Origin: Nocardioides sp. AX2bis
GTDB taxonomy: Bacteria; Actinomycetota; Actinomycetes; Propionibacteriales; Nocardioidaceae
DNA length: 64,000 nt
NCBI RefSeq assembly: GCF_902506435.1
Contig: NZ_LR733215.1
Coordinates: 274,058-338,057, forward strand
Direction of reading: 5' to 3'
Shown here: piece by piece, positions 16,258 through 25,552 of the stretch
Layout: every line of letters starts with the position of its first letter
Numbering within the stretch: position 1 is the first letter of the stretch
Position numbers and translations under genes: made by a program
Notes under the pieces: model-generated
What the model was told of the DNA's origin: nothing
What the model saw: the letters and a program-made list of their open reading frames with translations, nothing else
The model's database searches: none

Positions 16258-17628
16258 TCAGCGGTCGAGCTCGCCGAGCGCGTCCCACGCCCCGTCGACC
16301 ACCTCGGCCTCGGTGGTGTCGTAGACGTCGGCCAGCAGCCGGTCGGTCAGGTCGCCGTCGTCCACACCGGCCCCGGCGTCCACGCCCGAGCGGTAGCCCT
16401 CGAGCAGCGAGCGCAGCGCGACGGGGCCGCCGCGGGCGAGCAGGTGCTGCGCGGCGGCCTGGGAGACCAGGTAGTTGACCGCCGGGTCGAGCTGGAACAC
16501 GCCGGCCCCCGGCAGCCGGTGCGGTGCGGCCTGGACGCGCTGCCAGAGCTCGGGGGTGACCCGCAGGTCGCGGGTGGTCAACGGGTACCAGCGCGCGTAC
16601 TCGGCGACGCCCTCGGAGAGCCACATCGGCAGCACCCCGGTGTAGCGGCGCAGCAGCAGGTGGACGACCTCGTGGCGGAGCAGGCCGGGGTCGCCGGTGA
16701 GCTCGGCGGCGGTGAGGTCGGGGTTGATCCGGATCGTGCCGCCGCTCAGCGTGGTCCGCCGGCCCTGGGCGTCGACGTCGAAGACGCCGGTGTAGATCGC
16801 GGCGGCCTCCTCCTCGTCGACGGTGTTGAGCCGGACCGTGGGGCCGTTGCCCGTGGCGTCCACCAGCACCTGCCGGTCCGGCGCCACCTGCAGCAGGGCC
16901 GCGTCGGCGGTCACCGACTCCTCCACGATGTCGGCGAGGGCGTCGGCCAGGCCGGCGTCGGCGGCGTCGGTGAGCACCACGAGCGTGCCGCGGTCGGCGA
17001 CGTCGACGGGCCCGCCGAACCACGGCCGCAGGTGCCCCTCGCCGCCGGCGACCTGCTCGGCCGCCTTCTCCTGCCCGACCAGCCACCGGCCGTCCCGCCG
17101 GACGTAGGTCATCCGGACCACGTTGCCCACGGCCCCGGTCAGCGCGTCGGCGACCTGCGTGTGCTCGACAGTCTGGAACCGGACGACCGGCTCCCGCGGA
17201 CCCGCCCGCCGCACCGGGTCGGGCAGCAGCTGGTCGCCGGTGGTCTCGTAGTCGTAGCGGGCCAGGCGCAGCCGTGCCAGGTTGGCGAACAGGGTCCGCT
17301 GCTGCGCGACCAGTCGGGGGTCGCGGTCGTCGACGGTGGCCAGGAACGCGGCCTCGTCGCGCACGCGGACGGCCTGGGCGCGCTGCGCCAGCATCGCGTC
17401 GACCGCGGCGCGGTCGGCCTCGTCGGCCGCGTACGCCGGCCGCGCACCGGGGGACGCCCCGGGCTCCGGGCTCGCGGTCGCCGCGGTGGCGGCGGGGGAG
17501 GGCCCTGGCGCGTCGTCGCCGCCGGGCTCACCGCCGCACCCGACCAGGGTCGGGACCAGGACGAGGGCCACGACGCACGCGAGCCCCCGCGCGGAAGGGG
17601 CCGTGGTCGGCACCCTGGGCAGCCTCAC
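16258..17628 (-). CDS. Lipoprotein with gluzincin (HExxH) metalloprotease motif
   Basis: About 456 residues from GTG 17628, which is preceded by TACGCT with a 6-base gap (leaderless). It starts with a signal peptide ending in a lipobox, LVGCGG, so it is probably lipid-anchored outside the membrane. A Ser/Pro/Ala-rich linker follows. The C-terminal half contains HEVVHLLLRRYTG and, ~20 residues later, PMWLSEGVAEYARW: the HExxH zinc motif plus the Glu of gluzincins of the peptidase MA type. Whether it is an active protease is not shown. It converges with the P450 gene (10-base gap) and diverges from the next membrane protein gene. Confidence 0.8.
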   Translation of the reverse strand: MRLPRVPTTAPSARGLACVVALVLVPTLVGCGGEPGGDDAPGPSPAATAATASPEPGASPGARPAYAADEADRAAVDAMLAQRAQAVRVRDEAAFLATVDDRDPRLVAQQRTLFANLARLRLARYDYETTGDQLLPDPVRRAGPREPVVRFQTVEHTQVADALTGAVGNVVRMTYVRRDGRWLVGQEKAAEQVAGGEGHLRPWFGGPVDVADRGTLVVLTDAADAGLADALADIVEESVTADAALLQVAPDRQVLVDATGNGPTVRLNTVDEEEAAAIYTGVFDVDAQGRRTTLSGGTIRINPDLTAAELTGDPGLLRHEVVHLLLRRYTGVLPMWLSEGVAEYARWYPLTTRDLRVTPELWQRVQAAPHRLPGAGVFQLDPAVNYLVSQAAAQHLLARGGPVALRSLLEGYRSGVDAGAGVDDGDLTDRLLADVYDTTEAEVVDGAWDALGELDR

Positions 17629-17728
17629 CCGGGCAGCGTAGGCGCTCGTCGGGGGCGCCGGGTTGGTTCGCGGGGCGCGCCCCGCGACAATGGTCGGGCC
17701 CGACCTCTCCCTGCCGCCTGGAGCGCCT

Positions 17729-18313
17729 GTGAACGACCAGCCCCGTCCGTCCGAGCGCCACCCCGTCGTGACCGGGGTCGTGGCGCTGGTCGCCGTCGGT
17801 CTCGTGGTCGGTCTCGTGCTGGGCGGCGTCGCCTGGGCCGGCGCCCGCTTCGCGGGTCTCGGCGGCGACGGGTCGGCCGCCGGTGACCCGAGCGCCACCT
17901 CGGCCGAGGACGGCGACCGGATGGTCCTGCCCCGCGCGAAGGAGACCGAGGCCAACCCGGACCCGCTGATCACGCTCGCCCCGATCCCGGGGGGTGAGTC
18001 CCCCTCGGCCGCCCCGCGGGAGCGCGAGGAGGAGGAGGACGAGCCCGAGATCGTGCTGTCCGCCGGCCAGGAGGCCGTCGGCGTCTTCGGCCAGATCGAC
18101 CTGACCGGGCAGTACGCCGACGGCGACGGCCGGGTGCTGCAGGTCGAGCGCTACGAGGGCGACACCTGGGTCGAGTTCAACGCCACCGTCGCGGTCACCG
18201 CCGGCTCCTTCTCCACCTTCGTGCAGAGCGGACAGACCGGCCCGAACCGCTTCCGGATGGTCGACAGCAGCGACGGCACCACCTCGAACCCGGTCACCGT
18301 CCGGGTCGGCTGA
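17729..18313 (+). CDS. Single-pass membrane protein with extracytoplasmic domain
   Basis: About 194 residues from GTG 17729, with GGAG at 17720-17723 as ribosome site; longer starts upstream are possible but lack one. A short cytoplasmic N-terminus is followed by one membrane helix (roughly residues 14-40), an acidic/Ser-Pro linker with a run of Glu/Asp (REREEEEDEPE), and a ~75-residue beta-rich C-terminal domain (GVFGQIDLTGQYADGDGRVL..., VEFNATVAVTAGSFSTFV) resembling an Ig/carboxypeptidase-regulatory-like fold. No enzymatic motif is visible. It is followed by a strong terminator. Function unknown. Confidence 0.7.
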   Translation: MNDQPRPSERHPVVTGVVALVAVGLVVGLVLGGVAWAGARFAGLGGDGSAAGDPSATSAEDGDRMVLPRAKETEANPDPLITLAPIPGGESPSAAPREREEEEDEPEIVLSAGQEAVGVFGQIDLTGQYADGDGRVLQVERYEGDTWVEFNATVAVTAGSFSTFVQSGQTGPNRFRMVDSSDGTTSNPVTVRVG

Positions 18314-18332
18314 CCCGGTCCCCGTACGCAGC

Positions 18333-18363
18333 GAGCCCGTCCCCCGGTGCGGGGGACGGGCTC
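18333..18363. terminator. Strong hairpin between convergent genes
   Basis: Perfect 13-base arms GAGCCCGTCCCCC (18333-18345) and GGGGGACGGGCTC (18351-18363) with a 5-base loop. It follows the membrane-protein gene and faces the convergent aldo/keto reductase, so it can serve both directions. Confidence 0.85.
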
Positions 18364-18398
18364 GACGTGCGAGACGGGGCGGCCGGGGCCGCGACGGC

Positions 18399-19244
18399 TC
18401 AGTCGGGGATGTAGTCGAAGGTGGCGGGGTCGGGGCCCGTACGACCGTCGGTGCCCTTGTCGAGACCGGTGATGGTCGCGACCTCGTCGGGGGTCAGGGC
18501 GAAGTCGAAGATGCCGAAGTTCTCGGTCATCCGCTCCCGCTTGGTCGACTTCGGGAAGACGATGTCGCCCCGCTCGACGTGCCAGCGCAGCGTGACCTGC
18601 GAGGCGGTCTTGCCGTACTTCTCGGCGATCTGGCCGATCGTGGCGTCGTCGAGGACGGCGCCCTGGGCGATCGGGGACCACGCCTCGACCTCGATGCCGT
18701 GGCCCAGCGAGGCCTCGCGGACGGCGTCGTTGACGAAGTAGGGGTGCGCCTCGACCTGGTTGACCACGGGCAGCACCCCGGTCTCGTCGGCCAGGCGCTG
18801 CAGGTGGTCGGGGTTGAAGTTGGACACGCCGACCGAGGCGGTGAGGCCCTCGGTCACCAGCGCGGCCATCGCCTTCCACGTGGACACGTAGTCACCGTCG
18901 TACTGCGTCGGCAGCGGCCAGTGGATGAGGAACAGGTCGGTCCGGTCGAGCTTGAGCTTGGTCAGCGACTCCTCGAAGGAGCGGCGGACGTCGTCGGGCC
19001 GGTGGTTGCCGTTGTTGAGCTTGGTGGTGACGTAGAAGTCGTCCCGCGCCAGGCCGGAGGAGGCCAGGGCGTCGCCGACGCCGGCCTCGTTGCCGTACAT
19101 CTGGGCGGTGTCGATGTGGCGGTAGCCGACCTCGAGCGCGGTCGAGGTGACCTCGGCGGTGTCCTCCGCCGGGACCTGGAAGACCCCGAACCCGAGCTGC
19201 GGGATGGTCGTCTGGTCGAGGAGCGTGATGCTGGGAACAGTCAT
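18399..19244 (-). CDS. Aldo/keto reductase
   Basis: A 281-residue NADPH-dependent reductase of the AKR5-type family. Catalytic tetrad positions are visible: Asp/Tyr in HIDTAQMYGNEAGVG, Lys in VTTKLNN, and His in LFLIHWPLP. The cofactor-binding end is present as FPKSTKRERMTEN. It fits 2,5-diketo-gluconate-reductase-like enzymes that reduce aldehydes and ketones; substrate unknown. ATG 19244 gives the usual N-terminus (MTVPSITLLDQTTIPQLGFG); a GTG seven codons upstream (19265) cannot be excluded because the Shine-Dalgarno GGAGG lies unusually close to ATG 19244. Confidence 0.9.
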   Translation of the reverse strand: MTVPSITLLDQTTIPQLGFGVFQVPAEDTAEVTSTALEVGYRHIDTAQMYGNEAGVGDALASSGLARDDFYVTTKLNNGNHRPDDVRRSFEESLTKLKLDRTDLFLIHWPLPTQYDGDYVSTWKAMAALVTEGLTASVGVSNFNPDHLQRLADETGVLPVVNQVEAHPYFVNDAVREASLGHGIEVEAWSPIAQGAVLDDATIGQIAEKYGKTASQVTLRWHVERGDIVFPKSTKRERMTENFGIFDFALTPDEVATITGLDKGTDGRTGPDPATFDYIPD

Positions 19245-19311
19245 GCCTCCCTCAGCGACCCGCACCCCCCTGGTATTCCGACCGTCAGGGTGAACCCGCC
19301 AGGATCGGGGG

Positions 19312-19779
19312 ATGGACGCACCGCATCCGGACCGCCTGCCCGACTACACCGAGTACGACACCCGGCTGGCCGCCTACGTCCTGCTGACCGAGGACCGGCC
19401 CGGCGGACGGCGGGTGCTGCTGGCGCTGTGGAACGAGGGCGACCGGCCCCAGTGGACCCTGCCCGGCGGCGGCGCGGAGCTGCAGGAGAGCGTCGAGCAG
19501 ACCGCGGTGCGGGAGGTGCGCGAGGAGACCGGGTACGACGTGGTCCTCGGCGACGTGCTCTGGGTCAGCAGCTACGTCATCGCCCCCGAGCGGCGCCACC
19601 GCGACACGGACCGGCCGATGAAGGCGGTGCGTGTCGTCTTCGACGGCCGCGTCACCGGCGGCCGCCTGCGCGACGAGGTCGACGGCAGCACCGACACCGC
19701 CCGCTGGGTCCTGGTCAGCGACGTGCCGCGGCTGCCGCACGTGTCCCTGGTCGAGGAGGCCCTGGCCCGCCTCCGCTAG
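19312..19779 (+). CDS. NUDIX hydrolase
   Basis: A 155-residue protein with a complete NUDIX box: GGGAELQESVEQTAVREVREETGY, matching G-x5-E-x7-REVxEExGx, near residues 54-77. The catalytic Glu pair (REVREE) is intact. NUDIX enzymes hydrolyse nucleoside-diphosphate-linked compounds (oxidised nucleotides, NADH, ADP-ribose, capped RNA and others); the substrate cannot be told here. The gene stands alone and ends 8 bases before a 22-bp-unit array. Confidence 0.92.
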   Translation: MDAPHPDRLPDYTEYDTRLAAYVLLTEDRPGGRRVLLALWNEGDRPQWTLPGGGAELQESVEQTAVREVREETGYDVVLGDVLWVSSYVIAPERRHRDTDRPMKAVRVVFDGRVTGGRLRDEVDGSTDTARWVLVSDVPRLPHVSLVEEALARLR

Positions 19780-19787
19780 CCCTCCGC

Positions 19788-19853
19788 CGAGATGACGCTC
19801 CCGGACAGCCGAGATGACGCTCGCGGCGCGTCGAGGTGACGGTTCCGGCGATC
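19788..19853 (+). repeat. Array of three 22-bp units, array C
   Basis: Units at 19788-19809, 19810-19831 and 19832-19853 (CGAGATGACGCTCCCGGACA..., CGAGATGACGCTCGCGGCGC..., CGAGGTGACGGTTCCGGCGA...). It fills the gap between the convergent NUDIX and DUF3817 genes and touches the stop codon of the latter. Unit by unit it matches array B closely, indicating a conserved three-unit element rather than random tandem growth. Confidence 0.9.
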
Positions 19854-20316
19854 AGCCGACGGGCGGGCCGACCGCGAGCGCGACCGCGGTGAGCGCGGCG
19901 ACCGCGACCACCCCTCCGAGCGCCGCCCGGGCCGGGCGGCGCAGCAGGCCCGCGACGGCCTTCTCGGCGGGACCGGCCGGCGTCGAGCCGGCGTCGGCGA
20001 GCCGCCAGCGGGTGTCGAGGAGTCCCCGCTTCTCGGTCGCCCGATCGAAGAGCACCGTGAAGAACGGCGGTACGGCCGCGGCCAGCCCGAGCAGCCCGCG
20101 CACGGGGCTCCACCGCTGGTCGACCCACACCACGAGCGCGGTCAGCACGTAGGCGATGAAGACCACGCCGTGCACCATCCCGAACACCGACACCGCCTTG
20201 TCGGTGGTCTCGGTGACGTACTTCAGGAACATCCCGACCAGCAGCAGCGCCCAGGTGACGGCCTCGGCGACGGCGACCGTGCGGAACAGGCGCAGCGGGC
20301 TCGACAGGATGCTCAT
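19852..20316 (-). CDS. DUF3817 integral membrane protein
   Basis: A 154-residue protein starting at ATG 20316. It has three or four hydrophobic helices with the family's FRTVAVAEAVTWALLLVGMFLKYV opening and the conserved GMVHGVVFIAYVL (Gly-Met-x-His-Gly) motif, typical of DUF3817 membrane proteins found throughout actinobacteria. A membrane-proximal basic segment and one final C-terminal helix follow. Function is unknown; the conserved His in the second helix might bind a cofactor, but that is speculation. It reads away from the GrpB-family gene's 3' end on the same strand, 92 bases away. Confidence 0.88.
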   Translation of the reverse strand: MSILSSPLRLFRTVAVAEAVTWALLLVGMFLKYVTETTDKAVSVFGMVHGVVFIAYVLTALVVWVDQRWSPVRGLLGLAAAVPPFFTVLFDRATEKRGLLDTRWRLADAGSTPAGPAEKAVAGLLRRPARAALGGVVAVAALTAVALAVGPPVG

Positions 20317-20408
20317 GGCGCCAAGAGTGCCCGGCGGAGGTCGCCGACCACGACCCGGTCGCGTGTGGCGCTGGCCACCCGTGCGGGCCACCCGCGTGGG
20401 CGGGCCCG

Positions 20409-21026
20409 CTACGGCAGCAGGCCGTGCTCGCGGAACATCTCGTCGTACAGCGCCCGCACCACCGGCTCCTTGACCCGGTTGTAGTCCATCCCGGTCCCGC
20501 CGGCGGCGTTCGTCGCCGCGGCGGCCTCCCTCTTGGCGGCGGCGTACCGCTCCCGCACCTCCGCGCGCTCCCGCAACCGGTCCCGGAACATCAGGTGCCG
20601 CACGACCTCCGGGCAGCCCGGCCCGAAGACGTGCAGCGTGGTGCGGGTCGTCGAGCCGTGCCACACCAGCAGGCGGTGCTCGTGCCACCACGGCTCGCGG
20701 AGCCGGTGGACGAACCCGCCGGCCACGAGGTCGGGGACGTACGTCTGCTCGTCGGCCGGGTCGGCGACCACGAGGTCGAGGTCGAGGACCGGCTTGGCCG
20801 GCAGGCCCGGCACCGAGGTCGAGCCGACGTGGTGCACCTCGAGCGCCCGCTCGCCGAGCAGCGCACGGACGTGGGCCGCGACCCGCTGCGCCTCGGCGGC
20901 CCAGGTCGGGTCGTGCTCGAGCAGCCGGATCTCGTACGGCTCCTGCCGCTGACCGGCGACGAGCGCGTCGGTGTCCGGGCGGGTGCTGTCGTGGTGACGG
21001 ACGATCTCCGCGGCGGTCGGGGGCAC
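20409..21026 (-). CDS. GrpB-family (UPF0157) nucleotidyltransferase-fold protein
   Basis: About 205 residues from GTG 21026, with AGGATG as a fair ribosome site. The core has the GrpB/UPF0157 hallmarks: YEIRLLEHDPTWAAEAQ, VHHVGSTSVPGLPAKPVLDLDLVVAD (the GS..VPG.x.K.xxDxxV nucleotidyltransferase-like motif), the LRVWHGS/HVFGPG-type strand, and the C-terminal FRDRLRERAEVRERYAAAKREAA segment. Despite the name it is unrelated to GrpE. Biological function is not established. It is transcribed divergently from dnaK across a 180-base region holding a HAIR box, so heat-shock control could spill over, but this is conjecture. Confidence 0.88.
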   Translation of the reverse strand: MPPTAAEIVRHHDSTRPDTDALVAGQRQEPYEIRLLEHDPTWAAEAQRVAAHVRALLGERALEVHHVGSTSVPGLPAKPVLDLDLVVADPADEQTYVPDLVAGGFVHRLREPWWHEHRLLVWHGSTTRTTLHVFGPGCPEVVRHLMFRDRLRERAEVRERYAAAKREAAAATNAAGGTGMDYNRVKEPVVRALYDEMFREHGLLP

Positions 21027-21086
21027 GGGGACATCCTGCAGCCGGGAACAACCCCGGGCCGAGTCCCGTTGACGCCACTGAACGAA

Positions 21087-21107
21087 CTTGAGTTGAACGC
21101 ACTCAAC
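21087..21107. promoter_or_regulatory. HAIR box (HspR operator) of dnaK operon
   Basis: CTTGAGT-N7-ACTCAAC, 20 of the 21 positions consistent with the HAIR consensus CTTGAGT-N7-ACTCAAG bound by HspR. It lies ~100 bases upstream of dnaK, and hspR is the fourth gene of the operon, so this is the expected autoregulatory loop: HspR with DnaK as co-repressor shuts the operon until unfolded protein titrates DnaK. Confidence 0.9.
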
Positions 21108-21208
21108 TCTTCTGCCACGATTGCGGCAGCCCGCCGGTCCAGCAGCACGGTCCCGGCGGAACCCCACGTTTTCCCGGAACCCCGGGCAGTACTCAGGAGG
21201 TACTCACC

Positions 21209-23094
<1,886 letters not shown>

Positions 23095-23098
<4 letters not shown>

Positions 23099-23736
23099 CC
23101 CAGGACCCCACCGACCCCCGGGACGCAGCCCCGCTGCCCGAGGACCCGACGCCGGCCGACGTCCCTGAGGGCGTCGCCGGTGACGGGACCGGCGACGGAG
23201 CCGGCGACGTGGCCTCGGTCGTGGAGGGCGAGGGCGCCGAGGAGCCCGTCGGGGCCCACGGCGACGTGGAGGCCGACGAGGCCGACCAGGTCACCGAGGA
23301 CGAGCTCGCGGTGGCCCGGATGGAGTCCGCCGAGCGGCTCGCCGACCTCCAGCGGCTCCAGGCGGAGTTCGTGAACTACAAGCGGCGGGTCGAGCGTGAC
23401 CGCGACCTGCTCAAGGAGAACGCGACCTTCAAGGCGCTGGCGCCGATCGTCGAGGTGCTCGACACCATCGACCGGGCCCGCGAGCACGAGCCGCTGGACG
23501 GTGGCTTCAAGGCCGTCGCCGAGCAGCTCGAGCGGACGGTGGCCGGCTCCGGGCTGCTGAAGTACGGCGCACCCGGCGACGCCTTCGACCCGACGCTGCA
23601 CGAGGCTCTCTCCCACCTGGGCGAGGACCCCGAGGCCACGGTGACCACCTGCAAGGTGGTGGCCAAGTCGGGCTACAAGATCGGCGACCGCGTGGTCCGC
23701 GCCGCGCAGGTGCTCGTCGTCGACCCGCCCGCCTGA
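23095..23736 (+). CDS. grpE: Nucleotide exchange factor GrpE
   Basis: A 213-residue protein starting at GTG 23095, overlapping the dnaK stop (GTGA). The N-terminal ~80 residues are acidic and disordered, typical of actinobacterial GrpE. A long coiled-coil follows ([36 protein letters not shown]) and the C-terminal beta domain carries the family signature, with [11 protein letters not shown] and [22 protein letters not shown]. It releases ADP from DnaK and may act as a thermosensor. The gap to dnaJ is 130 bases and contains a hairpin, unlike the tight dnaK-grpE and dnaJ-hspR junctions. Confidence 0.97.
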
Positions 23737-23778
23737 CGTCGGGCACCATCTCCACCAGCACCACAGCAGGACAGGGGG

Positions 23779-23805
23779 ACGCGGGCCGGTCGGCCCGGCC
23801 CGCGT
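23779..23805. terminator. Hairpin in grpE-dnaJ gap
   Basis: Perfect 11-base arms ACGCGGGCCGG (23779-23789) and its reverse complement (23795-23805) with a 5-base loop, in the middle of the operon. It may act as a partial terminator or RNA-processing site that sets dnaJ-hspR below dnaK-grpE. A further GC-rich inverted segment follows at about 23808-23836. Confidence 0.55.
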
Positions 23806-23866
23806 ACCCGGCCCGGCGCCACCGCGCCGGCGCCCGCATCAGCGACGATCAGGACGGGAGGTGCGT

Positions 23867-25063
23867 ATGGCCGACGACCAGGGCTTCCGGTCCGACTGGG
23901 CCGGCAAGGACTTCTACGCCGAGCTCGGCGTGGCCAAGGACGCCTCCACGGCGGACATCAAGAAGGCCTACCGCAAGCTCGCCCGCGACAACCACCCCGA
24001 CTCGCACCCCGGCGACACCGCCAAGCTCGACCGGTTCAAGAAGGTCGCCGAGGCCTACGACGTCGTCGGGGACACCGACAAGCGCCCGAAGTACGACGAG
24101 ATGCGCCGGCTCCAGGGCTCGGGCGCGTTCGGCGGTGGCTTCGGCGGCGGTGGCGCCCGCGGCGGCCAGGCCGGCGGCGTCAACGTCGAGGACCTCCTCC
24201 GTGACCGGATGGGCGGGGGTGGGGGCGGCTTCGGCGACATGTTCGGCGACCTCTTCGGCGGCGCCGGTGGTGGCCCGCAGCGCCGGCAGCAGACCGCGCG
24301 GCCCCGCAAGGGCCCCGACACCGAGGCCACCGTGACCATCTCCTTCGTCGACTCGCTGGACGGCGTGACCATCTCGCTGCGCCTGGCCTCGGACGCGCCC
24401 TGCCCGAGCTGCTCGGGCACCGGCGGCAAGCCGGGGACGCGGCCCCACATCTGCTCCGAGTGCGACGGCGCCGGCTACGTCGTCAGCACCTCCGGCGGCG
24501 CGTTCTCGATGAACGAGACCTGCCCCCGCTGCGCCGGGCGTCAGCTCGTCTACGACGAGGCGTGCCCGACCTGCTCGGGCTCCGGTCGCGGGCGCTCGAA
24601 CCGCACCATCCAGGCCCGCATCCCGGCCGGGGTCAAGGACGGTCAGCGGATCCGCCTCAAGGGCAAGGGCACGGCCGGCGAGAACGGCGGCCCCGCCGGC
24701 GACCTCTTCGTCACCGTGAAGGTCAGCCCGCACCGGCTCTTCGGCCGCTCCGGGGACCACCTGACCCTCGACGTCCCGGTCTCCTTCGACGAGGTCGCGC
24801 TGGGCGCCGAGATCAAGGTCCCGACCCTCGGCGGCGCCCCGGTCACGCTGCGCCTGCCGGCCGGCACGCCCAACGGGCGCACGTTCCGGGTACGCGGCCG
24901 CGGCGCCCCGCGGGCCGACGGCTCGAAGGGCGACCTGCTCGCCACCGTGGCCGTCCAGGTTCCTGCCGTGCTCGACCCGGCCGCCCGGGAGGCGGTCGAG
25001 TCCTACCGCGACGCGGTGGCCGGCAAGCCCCTGCGCAGCCGGCTGTTCGAGGAGGCCGGGTGA
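23867..25063 (+). CDS. dnaJ: Hsp40 co-chaperone DnaJ
   Basis: A 398-residue type I J-protein: J domain at residues ~15-75 with the DnaK-activating HPD (DNHPDSHPG), a Gly/Phe-rich region with repeated GGGFGG, a zinc domain with four CxxC motifs (CPSCSGTG, CSECDGAG, CPRCAGRQ, CPTCSGSG), and C-terminal substrate-binding domains. The third zinc motif lacks the usual final Gly-x-Gly. ATG 23867 is preferred over GTG 23861 because GGGAGG lies 6 bases before it. The Gly-rich and long N-terminal form (SDWAGKDFYAELGV) is typical of the actinobacterial DnaJ1 linked to hspR. Its stop overlaps the hspR start (TGATG). Confidence 0.97.
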   Translation: MADDQGFRSDWAGKDFYAELGVAKDASTADIKKAYRKLARDNHPDSHPGDTAKLDRFKKVAEAYDVVGDTDKRPKYDEMRRLQGSGAFGGGFGGGGARGGQAGGVNVEDLLRDRMGGGGGGFGDMFGDLFGGAGGGPQRRQQTARPRKGPDTEATVTISFVDSLDGVTISLRLASDAPCPSCSGTGGKPGTRPHICSECDGAGYVVSTSGGAFSMNETCPRCAGRQLVYDEACPTCSGSGRGRSNRTIQARIPAGVKDGQRIRLKGKGTAGENGGPAGDLFVTVKVSPHRLFGRSGDHLTLDVPVSFDEVALGAEIKVPTLGGAPVTLRLPAGTPNGRTFRVRGRGAPRADGSKGDLLATVAVQVPAVLDPAAREAVESYRDAVAGKPLRSRLFEEAG

Positions 25064-25512
25064 TGCCTCGCGAGCCGTTCGCGCCCCCGCCGCCGGACGC
25101 GGCGGTCTACGTCATCAGCGTGGCCGCCCAGCTCACCGGGCTGCACCCGCAGACCCTGCGCACCTACGAGCGTCTCGGCCTGGTCACCCCAGGTCGCACC
25201 GGCGGGGGCGGGCGGCGCTACTCCTCGCGCGACATCGAGCAGCTGCGTGAGATCGCCGAGCTGACCTCATCCGGGATCGGGCTCGAGGGCGTCCGCCGGA
25301 TCCTGCTGCTCGAGCGGGACAACGCCGCCCTGCGCCGTCAGGCCGCCGAGCTCGCCGCCGAGCTCGAGGCCACCCGCGCCGCGCTGCACCAGGCCTCCCA
25401 GGCCGGTCTCGGTCGGCCACGCGCCGACACCCCCGGCCTGCCGAACAAGCTGCCGGTCCTGCGTCCGCGGGGCATGGACGCCTCCGTCGTCGTCTGGCGC
25501 CGCGGGCGCTGA
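25063..25512 (+). CDS. hspR: Heat-shock repressor HspR (MerR family)
   Basis: A 149-residue MerR-family repressor. The N-terminal winged helix (VYVISVAAQLTGLHPQTLRTYERLGLV, about residues 16-42) is the HspR signature, followed by RRYSSRDIEQLREIAEL and a coiled-coil that mediates dimerisation. The C-terminal tail ends in hydrophobic residues (VVVWRRGR), as in HspR proteins whose tail contacts DnaK. It binds HAIR boxes; two are found in this window, at 21087-21107 (own operon) and 32467-32487 (clpB). Start codon overlaps the dnaJ stop by one base. Confidence 0.96.
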   Translation: MPREPFAPPPPDAAVYVISVAAQLTGLHPQTLRTYERLGLVTPGRTGGGGRRYSSRDIEQLREIAELTSSGIGLEGVRRILLLERDNAALRRQAAELAAELEATRAALHQASQAGLGRPRADTPGLPNKLPVLRPRGMDASVVVWRRGR

Positions 25513-25552
25513 CCGGTCCGGTCCGGTCCGCTGACGCGGCCGGGTCCGCGGG

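Noticed and set aside
17629..17973. Extended N-terminus of the HExxH lipoprotein
   Set aside because: The extra ~115 residues overlap the divergent gene and would bury the signal peptide; GTG 17628 has a leaderless -10 box.
20409..21026. GrpB-family gene as a second grpE
   Set aside because: The sequence is the UPF0157 nucleotidyltransferase-fold family, with no GrpE coiled coil; the real grpE is at 23095-23736.
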